11,045 bases of DNA from an uncultured Bacillota bacterium. Lineage in GTDB: Bacteria > Bacillota > Dehalobacteriia > UBA7702. The notes below the pieces were generated by a model. The model was not told the origin of the DNA, ran no database searches, and saw nothing but the letters and a program-made list of their open reading frames with translations. Within the stretch, counting starts at the first letter, position 1, and each line of letters begins with the position of its first letter. A program made the position numbers and the translations under genes. The DNA is taken from the NCBI GenBank assembly GCA_902766525.1, contig CACXDX010000057.1, positions 1 to 11,045 of the forward strand, read 5' to 3'. This document shows, in pieces, positions 6,226 through 11,045 of this stretch.

Positions 6226-7716
6226 TTGGAAGAACGCATTTTCTGTGAAGAATTAAAAGCAAAGGTTGTCAGCGCAGACGATGCCGCAAAGCTGTTAAAA
6301 GATGGCATGACGGTTGCCGTCAGCGGGTTTACGCTGTCTTCATATCCCAAGGCCGTACCCGTCGCTTTGGCAAAACGGGTGCAAAACGGCGAGAAAATAA
6401 AATTGAGTCTTTATTCCGGCGCTTCCACCGGTGATGAGCTTGATGGTATTTGGGCGGATAACGGGATTCTCGATCATCGTATGCCCTACCAGACAAATCG
6501 TAAGGTGAGGGCTGCGACAAATCGGGGGGAACTGCATTTCAGCGATATTCATTTGGGTGTTTTTCCGCAAAACCTGATGTACGGATTTTATAAAAAACCG
6601 GATATCGCCATTGTGGAAGCGGTCGGTATTACCGAGGACGGGGGTATCATTCCCGCCAATTCCGTAGGTATTATGCCCCAGGCCATTACTTTGGCCGATC
6701 AGGTTATTGTAGAGATCAACGCCGAAAATTCCATGGACTATTACGGCCTCCATGATGTTTTGATGCTGCCCAATCCGCCTCATCGCGGCGTGATTCCGAT
6801 CACTTCCGTCAGAGATCGTATCGGCAAGCCGTATATCGATTGCCCCAAAGAAAAAATCAAGGCCATTGTATTTACGAATCAGCCCGACGGTCACAGAAAG
6901 GCTATTCCCATTACGGATACGTATACGAAAATGGCCGATCACCTCATGGATTTCTTTGATTACGAGGTAAAGAAAGGACGCCTTCCCGAAAACCTTTTGC
7001 CCATTCAAAGCGGCGTCGGCACTGTTTCCAACGCTGTATTGGAGGGAATGCGCAATTCCGATTTTGAAAATCTGGAATTTTTTACCGAAGTGATCCAAGA
7101 GTCGGTTTTAAATCTGATTGACGACGGCAAGGTCGCTTACGCTTCCGGTACGTCCGTTTCTCCGACGCCGACGGGGATGATTCGTTTCCAGCAGAATGTG
7201 GAGCATTATAAAAAGTATATCGTTCTTCGTCCCCAGGAGATCAGCAATCATGTGGAACTCGTTCGCCGTCTCGGTGTCATTGCCATCAATACACCTTTGG
7301 AAGTGGATATTTACGGAAATGTCAATTCCACTCATCAGTTCGGTTCCGCTATCATGAACGGTATCGGCGGCAGCGGCGATTTTGCCCACAACGGCTATCA
7401 CAGCATCTTTATGACACCTTCCACGGCGAAAGACGGGGCTATTTCCTCGGTCGTGCCCATGGTTTCTCACGTGGATCACAATGAGCATGATACGACGGTA
7501 TTTGTTACGGAATACGGTTATGCGGATCTGAGGGGTCTTTCTCCGAGGGAACGCGCCGCAGCCATCATCGAACATTGTGCCCATCCGGATTATAAGGAGA
7601 TGTTGAAAGATTATTTCAACCGGGCCTGTAAAGTTTCTAAACTGCAGACGCCGCATTTGCTGAATGAGGCTCTTTCCTGGCATCAGCGTTTTCTGGACGA
7701 AGGCTCAATGAAATGA
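6226..7716 (+). CDS. Acetyl-CoA hydrolase/transferase family, probable succinate CoA-transferase
   Basis: The 496-aa protein matches the length and motifs of the AarC/Cat1/YgfH group (succinate CoA-transferases), which swap CoA between succinate and acetyl-, propionyl- or butyryl-CoA in the cytoplasm, saving the thioester energy in fermentation. Motifs seen: DGMTVAVSGFTLSSYPKAVP (26-45), IAIVEAVGITEDGGIIP (127-143), PIQSGVGTVSNAV (259-271), the catalytic region EFFTEVIQ (284-291) with Glu288 as the likely CoA-ester-forming glutamate, FGSAIMNGIGGSGDFAHN (372-389) which lines the CoA site, and VTEYGYADLRGLSPRERA (427-444). The acceptor acid cannot be read from the sequence; a role in the succinate-propionate route is plausible. 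It starts at a TTG behind GAGGGA. It seems to be transcribed alone from a palindrome-bearing promoter; no clear terminator follows, so some readthrough into the next gene is possible. Confidence 0.9.
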   Translation: MEERIFCEELKAKVVSADDAAKLLKDGMTVAVSGFTLSSYPKAVPVALAKRVQNGEKIKLSLYSGASTGDELDGIWADNGILDHRMPYQTNRKVRAATNRGELHFSDIHLGVFPQNLMYGFYKKPDIAIVEAVGITEDGGIIPANSVGIMPQAITLADQVIVEINAENSMDYYGLHDVLMLPNPPHRGVIPITSVRDRIGKPYIDCPKEKIKAIVFTNQPDGHRKAIPITDTYTKMADHLMDFFDYEVKKGRLPENLLPIQSGVGTVSNAVLEGMRNSDFENLEFFTEVIQESVLNLIDDGKVAYASGTSVSPTPTGMIRFQQNVEHYKKYIVLRPQEISNHVELVRRLGVIAINTPLEVDIYGNVNSTHQFGSAIMNGIGGSGDFAHNGYHSIFMTPSTAKDGAISSVVPMVSHVDHNEHDTTVFVTEYGYADLRGLSPRERAAAIIEHCAHPDYKEMLKDYFNRACKVSKLQTPHLLNEALSWHQRFLDEGSMK

Positions 7717-7767
7717 TCCGTTCTTTTTTCGAAATTTGCAAAAAAAGTAGATTTTTTGTTTGTATTA

Positions 7768-7776
7768 TGTTATAAT
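7768..7776 (+). promoter_or_regulatory. Extended -10 promoter element for the 114-aa protein gene
   Basis: TGT directly precedes a consensus TATAAT at 7771-7776, an extended -10. The -35 is weak: TAGATT at 7748-7753 (17-base spacing) matches at three positions. A very strong AGGAGGT (7794-7800) follows seven bases before the ATG at 7808, so the gene is probably well translated. Confidence 0.55.
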
Positions 7777-7807
7777 TCTATATTGAAAAAAATAGGAGGT
7801 CTAAAAT

Positions 7808-8152
7808 ATGAGTACCTTTGAATCCTTTGGCAGAAAAGCGGGTCATGCCGCCAATCGAATCATAAAAAAGAGTTCCGATCTGCTTGAAAGCGGAAAAGTA
7901 AAGTTATCCGTTACCAGAGAACAGCATTTGATCGACGAGGCTTTTTACAAAATCGGTGAAAAAATATTCAAAGCCTATGAGTTTGAGGAAGATGTTCCCG
8001 CGGAAATCGCGGCTGAAGTTGCGGAGATCAAAGAACGAAAAGAACTGATTTCCCGTCTCAGCACGAAAGTAACGGAGGAAGAAGAGGAAGATGCGGAAAA
8101 CTTCGGTGAAGAAGTGATTATCGACATTACCGAAGATGAAGATAAAGAATAA
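7808..8152 (+). CDS. Small charged hypothetical protein with helical body and acidic tail
   Basis: The 114-aa product has no signal peptide or membrane segment. Residues 1-30 (MSTFESFGRKAGHAANRIIK...) are amphipathic and basic; residues 33-88 are predicted helical, with repeats of the kind IDEAFYKIGEKIFKAYE and EIAAEVAEIKERKELISRL, suited to a coiled coil; residues 89-114 form a strongly acidic tail (EEEEEDAENF, EDEDKE). The layout resembles small clostridial proteins with the pattern 'helical body, then a C-terminal zinc ribbon', but here no CxxC pair is present and the acidic tail stands in its place. That relation is from memory of the family, not a search. The gene has its own promoter, a very strong ribosome site and its own terminator, so it is most likely monocistronic. 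No function can be assigned. Confidence 0.75.
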   Translation: MSTFESFGRKAGHAANRIIKKSSDLLESGKVKLSVTREQHLIDEAFYKIGEKIFKAYEFEEDVPAEIAAEVAEIKERKELISRLSTKVTEEEEEDAENFGEEVIIDITEDEDKE

Positions 8153-8167
8153 AAAATTAGGATATTC

Positions 8168-8202
8168 AATGATCCCGATTTTCATGCGGGATCATTTTTT
8201 TT
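8168..8202 (+). terminator. Intrinsic terminator after the 114-aa protein gene
   Basis: AATGATCCCG (8168-8177) pairs perfectly with CGGGATCATT (8187-8196) around a 9-base loop, followed by a run of eight T bases (8195-8202). It begins 16 bases past the stop codon. Confidence 0.9.
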
Positions 8203-8223
8203 GATTATGTCAAAATATTTAAC

Positions 8224-8252
8224 TTGAATCTTTAAAAATAAGAAATTATAAT
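8224..8252 (+). promoter_or_regulatory. Sigma-A-type promoter of the OPT transporter-peptidase operon
   Basis: TTGAAT (8224-8229) and consensus TATAAT (8247-8252) are 17 bases apart. Transcription should start near 8259, leaving a leader of about 43 bases before the ATG at 8302, with a purine-rich ribosome site (AAGGGG, 8288-8293). Confidence 0.75.
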
Positions 8253-8301
8253 AGGATGAAATTAAGTTATACTTTTTTCTTATAGGAAAGGGGAAGTCGC
8301 A

Positions 8302-9978
8302 ATGTCAGAAAAAAAGATCAAATATGCTTCTGGATTTCGTGATCAATTGACCGTCAGGGGGATTATCATCGGTTGTATCGGGGCAATGATCATTACGATG
8401 TCTTCAATGTATATTGCTTTAAAAGCGAGTTCTCTGCCGTGGCCCATTATCTTTGTGGCTCTGGTCTCGATGTTTTCTTTAAAGCTCTGCCGAAACACCA
8501 ATATCAATGAGATCAATGTGACTCATACCATTATGAGTGCCGGTTCCATGGTTGCGGGCGGTATGGCTTTTACGATTCCGGGTATATGGATGCTCGGCCT
8601 CCAAACCGATGACTCGTTGAAGATTTCTCTTATCGTGGTAGCGTTTTCCGGCGTGATCCTCGGTATTATATTTACGGCATTGCTCAGAAAATATTTTATA
8701 GAAACGGAAAATCTGCCTTATCCTATGGGTCAGGCCGCAGCCGATACACTGATCGTCGGCGACCAAGGCGGCAAGAAAGCCGGGATCCTCTTTGGAGCCA
8801 TGGCTTTTTCCGCCCTCTGGGCAGCTGTGCGTGATTGGTTCCATAAGATTCCCGCATTGGTTACCGGAGGTATCACCATTCCCGGAGGCGTTTTCGGTAT
8901 CTATATGTCGCCGATGATGATGTCCATCGGTTACATTCTCGGGCCGATGTTGCTTATCGTTTGGTTTCTCGGTGGTCTGATCGGTAATTTCGGTATCGTC
9001 ATGGGCGGCAGTGCCGCCGGTATCTGGGATGTTGATACCGCAGTCGGCATCAAAAACAGTCTCGGTATCGGCGTCATGGTCGGTACGGGCTTTGGTATTA
9101 TTTTAAAAGGGATTTTGCCGAAGGCAAAGACGATTTTTGCTTCGATGTTCTCCAAATCCAGGCGCGGTGACTCCATTGTCGGTTTACGTTGGGCGCCCTT
9201 CGTTATGGTGCTGCTGGCTTTCGTCTTTACCTTTGTTTTGGATATGGGTGTCGTTTCAGCCATCATCACGATCCTCGGTGTTTGGCTGACGACGGCGATG
9301 TCCGCTCAGATCCTCGGCCAGACCGGGATCAATCCTATGGAAATTTTCGGCGTTATCGTACTTTTGGCCTGTCGTGCCGTTTCTTCCATCGGTGAGCTTG
9401 AAGCGTTTTTCGTCGCCGCGATCATTGCCGTGGCCTGCGGTCTTGTCGGTGACGTTATGAATGACTTCAAAGTCGGTCATATCGTTCATTCCGATCCCAA
9501 AGCTCAGTGGATCGGGGAAGCGATCGGCGGAATGATCGGCGCGGTCGTTTCCGTCTTTGTTCTCTTCATTCTGCTGGATGCTTACGGCGCGGAAGCCTTC
9601 GGTGATCCCAACGTCTTCCCCGCGGCCCAGGCCGGTGTCGTTGCCGGTATGGTGCAGGGGATCGCTTCCATGCCCGCTTTTATTATCGGTCTTCTGATCG
9701 GCGGCATCCTCTATTGTCTGAATGTTCCCGTTATGACCCTCGGTCTCGGGATTTATTTGCCCTTTTATTTATCTTTGACGGCTTTCGTCGGCGCCATGAT
9801 CAAGGTTTTGACCGACTTGATCAAAAAAGCGCTGCGTAAAGGTAAAGATGTGGAAGAAAAGAGAGAAAAGACCGGCGGCAACGGTTTGATTATTGCTTCG
9901 GGGCTGCTCGGCGGTGAAGCCATTGCCGGCGTTATCATCGCTTTGATCATGGTATGTCTCGGTTTGGGAGCAATGTAA
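8302..9978 (+). CDS. OPT-family oligopeptide transporter
   Basis: This 558-aa protein is almost wholly made of hydrophobic segments (I estimate about 14), with the first at about 18-40 and the last at 529-555. Family signatures of the OPT (oligopeptide transporter) superfamily are visible: EINVTHTIMSAGSMVAGGMAFTIP (70-93), ETENLPYPMGQAAADTL (134-150), TGINPMEIFG (341-350), GLVGDVMNDFKVGHIVHSDP (380-399, the cytoplasmic loop typical of the family) and NVPVMTLGLGIYLPFYLS (474-491). OPT proteins bring in small peptides, sometimes metal chelates, driven by an ion gradient. A basic cytoplasmic loop, KKALRKGKDVEEKREK (508-523), comes before the last segment. The gene follows its own promoter and ends one base before an aminopeptidase gene, which fits uptake of peptides that are then cut inside. 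The family is well supported; the actual substrate is inferred from the neighbour. Confidence 0.9.
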   Translation: MSEKKIKYASGFRDQLTVRGIIIGCIGAMIITMSSMYIALKASSLPWPIIFVALVSMFSLKLCRNTNINEINVTHTIMSAGSMVAGGMAFTIPGIWMLGLQTDDSLKISLIVVAFSGVILGIIFTALLRKYFIETENLPYPMGQAAADTLIVGDQGGKKAGILFGAMAFSALWAAVRDWFHKIPALVTGGITIPGGVFGIYMSPMMMSIGYILGPMLLIVWFLGGLIGNFGIVMGGSAAGIWDVDTAVGIKNSLGIGVMVGTGFGIILKGILPKAKTIFASMFSKSRRGDSIVGLRWAPFVMVLLAFVFTFVLDMGVVSAIITILGVWLTTAMSAQILGQTGINPMEIFGVIVLLACRAVSSIGELEAFFVAAIIAVACGLVGDVMNDFKVGHIVHSDPKAQWIGEAIGGMIGAVVSVFVLFILLDAYGAEAFGDPNVFPAAQAGVVAGMVQGIASMPAFIIGLLIGGILYCLNVPVMTLGLGIYLPFYLSLTAFVGAMIKVLTDLIKKALRKGKDVEEKREKTGGNGLIIASGLLGGEAIAGVIIALIMVCLGLGAM

Positions 9979-9979
9979 A

Positions 9980-10936
9980 ATGAAGAATATTTCTATTACT
10001 GAAATCGACGGATTCTATATCGGCAATGCCGAAGACATTCAGGGCGGCACCGGCTGTACGGCGATTTACTGCCCCGACGGCGCTTTTGCCGGTGTTGATG
10101 TCAGAGGCGGCGGGCCTGCGACGCGTGAAACGGATCTGTTAAACCCCGTGAATATGGTGGAAAAGGTCCACTGTGTGATGCTTGGCGGCGGGTCGGCTTA
10201 CGGTCTTGCCGCAGCTGACGGCGCCATGGCTTATCTTGAGGAACATAACGTCGGTTTTGATGTCGGTGTCGGCATCGTACCGATCATTCCGTCGGCTTGT
10301 CTCTTTGATTTGAATGTCGCTGATTCGAAATGTCGGCCGGACCGAGAAATGGGTTATAAGGCTTTGATCAATGCCGAAAAGAACGAACCGTGTGAAGGTA
10401 TTGTCGGCGCCGGTACCGGTGCGACCGTCGGTAAACTTATGGGTATTGAAAGGGCAATGAAGTCCGGTCTCGGCATCCGGGCGGAACAGGCCGGTGATCT
10501 TAAAGTCGGCGCTGTTGTCGCCGTGAACGCCCTCGGTGATGTGATCGATGAGGAGAGCGGTCTGCCTCTCGCGGGCTTGCTGAATCCCGAAAAAACCGCG
10601 GTGACGTCCACATTGACGGAATTAAAAAATATCGCCGATGACGGCTTCAGCGTTTTTCGCGGCAACACGACCATCGGCTGTATCATTACGAACGCAGCTC
10701 TGACAAAAGCACAATCAAAGAAAGTGGCCATGATGGCTCATAACGGTTATGCCCGAGCGATTTGTCCGGTACATACCTCCGCCGATGGCGATACGATTTT
10801 TGCCATGGCGAAGGGGACGGTTTCGGCTCATATCGATGTGGTCGGCGCTATGGCCGCGGAAGTGATGGCTAAAGCTGTCCGCCGCGCTGTTCGTGTTCAT
10901 TCCGCCTACGGTTATCTCGGGAGTCTCGATTTATGA
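9980..10936 (+). CDS. P1-family (S58, DmpA-like) peptidase
   Basis: The 318-aa product belongs to the P1 (DmpA/BapA-like, MEROPS S58) Ntn-type peptidases, which cut themselves into two chains and then release N-terminal residues from short peptides; some accept D- or beta-amino acids. Seen in order: GGTGCTAIYCPDGAFAGVDV (22-41), ETDLLNP (50-56), MLGGGSAYGLAAADGAM (67-83), VPIIPSACLFDL (100-111), VGAGTGATVGKLMG (142-155), the probable processing site RGN|TTIGCIITN (227-238) with Thr230 as new N-terminal nucleophile, and HTSADGDTIFAMAKGT (265-280). The exact cleavage bond is inferred from the family. There is no signal peptide, so it is cytoplasmic. The ATG lies one base after the transporter stop and has GGGAG (9966-9970) upstream; its stop overlaps the ATG of mutY. 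The pairing with an OPT transporter points to breakdown of imported peptides. Confidence 0.88.
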   Translation: MKNISITEIDGFYIGNAEDIQGGTGCTAIYCPDGAFAGVDVRGGGPATRETDLLNPVNMVEKVHCVMLGGGSAYGLAAADGAMAYLEEHNVGFDVGVGIVPIIPSACLFDLNVADSKCRPDREMGYKALINAEKNEPCEGIVGAGTGATVGKLMGIERAMKSGLGIRAEQAGDLKVGAVVAVNALGDVIDEESGLPLAGLLNPEKTAVTSTLTELKNIADDGFSVFRGNTTIGCIITNAALTKAQSKKVAMMAHNGYARAICPVHTSADGDTIFAMAKGTVSAHIDVVGAMAAEVMAKAVRRAVRVHSAYGYLGSLDL

Positions 10937-11045
10937 GTAAACTTTCAGATGCGGTTGATCCGCTTCTTCACTGGTATCAAAAAGAGCGTCGGATCCTGCC
11001 CTGGCGGGAAGATCCGACGCCTTATCATGTCTGGCTTTCCGAAAT
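10933..11045 (+). CDS. mutY: A/G-specific adenine glycosylase, N-terminal part (3' end outside window)
   Basis: The ATG overlaps the stop of the peptidase gene as ATGA and is preceded by GGGAG (10919-10923). The 37 visible residues contain WYQKERRILPWR and PTPYHVWLSE, the very characteristic opening of MutY (LPWR...PYxVWLSEIMLQQT). MutY removes adenine paired with 8-oxoguanine and carries an iron-sulfur cluster in its C-terminal half, which is not in the window, nor is the catalytic Asp. It is probably translationally coupled to the peptide-module genes by position only. The gene is cut by the window edge, not broken. Confidence 0.92.
   Translation, partial: MSKLSDAVDPLLHWYQKERRILPWREDPTPYHVWLSE

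Noticed and set aside
6340..7098. 252-aa open frame on the minus strand
   Set aside because: It is inside the well-supported CoA-transferase gene and its product resembles no known family.
7108..7683. 191-aa open frame on the minus strand
   Set aside because: Also antisense to the CoA-transferase gene, with no start signals and a composition typical of shadow frames.
7739..7758. CAAAAAA / TTTTTTG hairpin after the CoA-transferase gene as a terminator
   Set aside because: The stem is nearly all A-T and 7 bp, too weak to be called a terminator; it also lies just before the -10 of the next gene.
8253..8301. Possible riboswitch or attenuator in the transporter leader
   Set aside because: The leader is only about 43 bases and shows no stable stem or conserved riboswitch element.

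Overview
The window looks like ordinary chromosomal DNA from a low-to-mid-GC Bacillota (Firmicute), probably an anaerobe of the Clostridia or Negativicutes. The signs are strong purine-rich Shine-Dalgarno sites, sigma-A-type promoters, intrinsic terminators, a YlmC/YmxH-type PRC-barrel protein, a succinate/acetyl-CoA transferase of fermentative metabolism, and TTG and GTG starts. I cannot fix the genus from the sequence alone. I see no tRNA, rRNA, CRISPR array, insertion sequence or phage gene. The window is almost fully coding and has no gene-free stretch over 300 bases.

Left part (1-5820): the C-terminal end of a charged hypothetical protein is closed by an intrinsic terminator. A good extended -10 promoter then starts a tight three-gene operon. 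Its members are (a) a 1199-aa membrane-anchored protein with an N-terminal bacterial Ig-like domain and an alpha-2-macroglobulin-like body without a thioester, (b) a 280-aa membrane-anchored protein that resembles the MEMO/AmmeMemoRadiSam-B fold but has lost most metal-binding histidines, translationally coupled to (a) by an ATGA overlap, and (c) a stand-alone homocysteine S-methyltransferase domain with the usual zinc cysteines. Pairs (a) and (b) are both predicted to face outside the cell and are the most unusual part of the window.

Middle part (5811-8202): a short PRC-barrel gene lies on the minus strand and overlaps the end of the methyltransferase gene by 10 bases. It is divergent from a CoA-transferase gene. 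The shared intergenic region holds a perfect 8+1+8 palindrome sitting on the -35 of the CoA-transferase promoter. A small 114-aa cytoplasmic protein with an acidic tail follows, with its own promoter and a perfect intrinsic terminator.

Right part (8224-11045): a sigma-A-type promoter drives an OPT-family oligopeptide transporter, then one base later a P1-family (S58, DmpA-like) aminopeptidase, then with an ATGA overlap the start of mutY (adenine DNA glycosylase), cut by the window end. The first two fit a peptide uptake and breakdown module; mutY is probably a housekeeping passenger.
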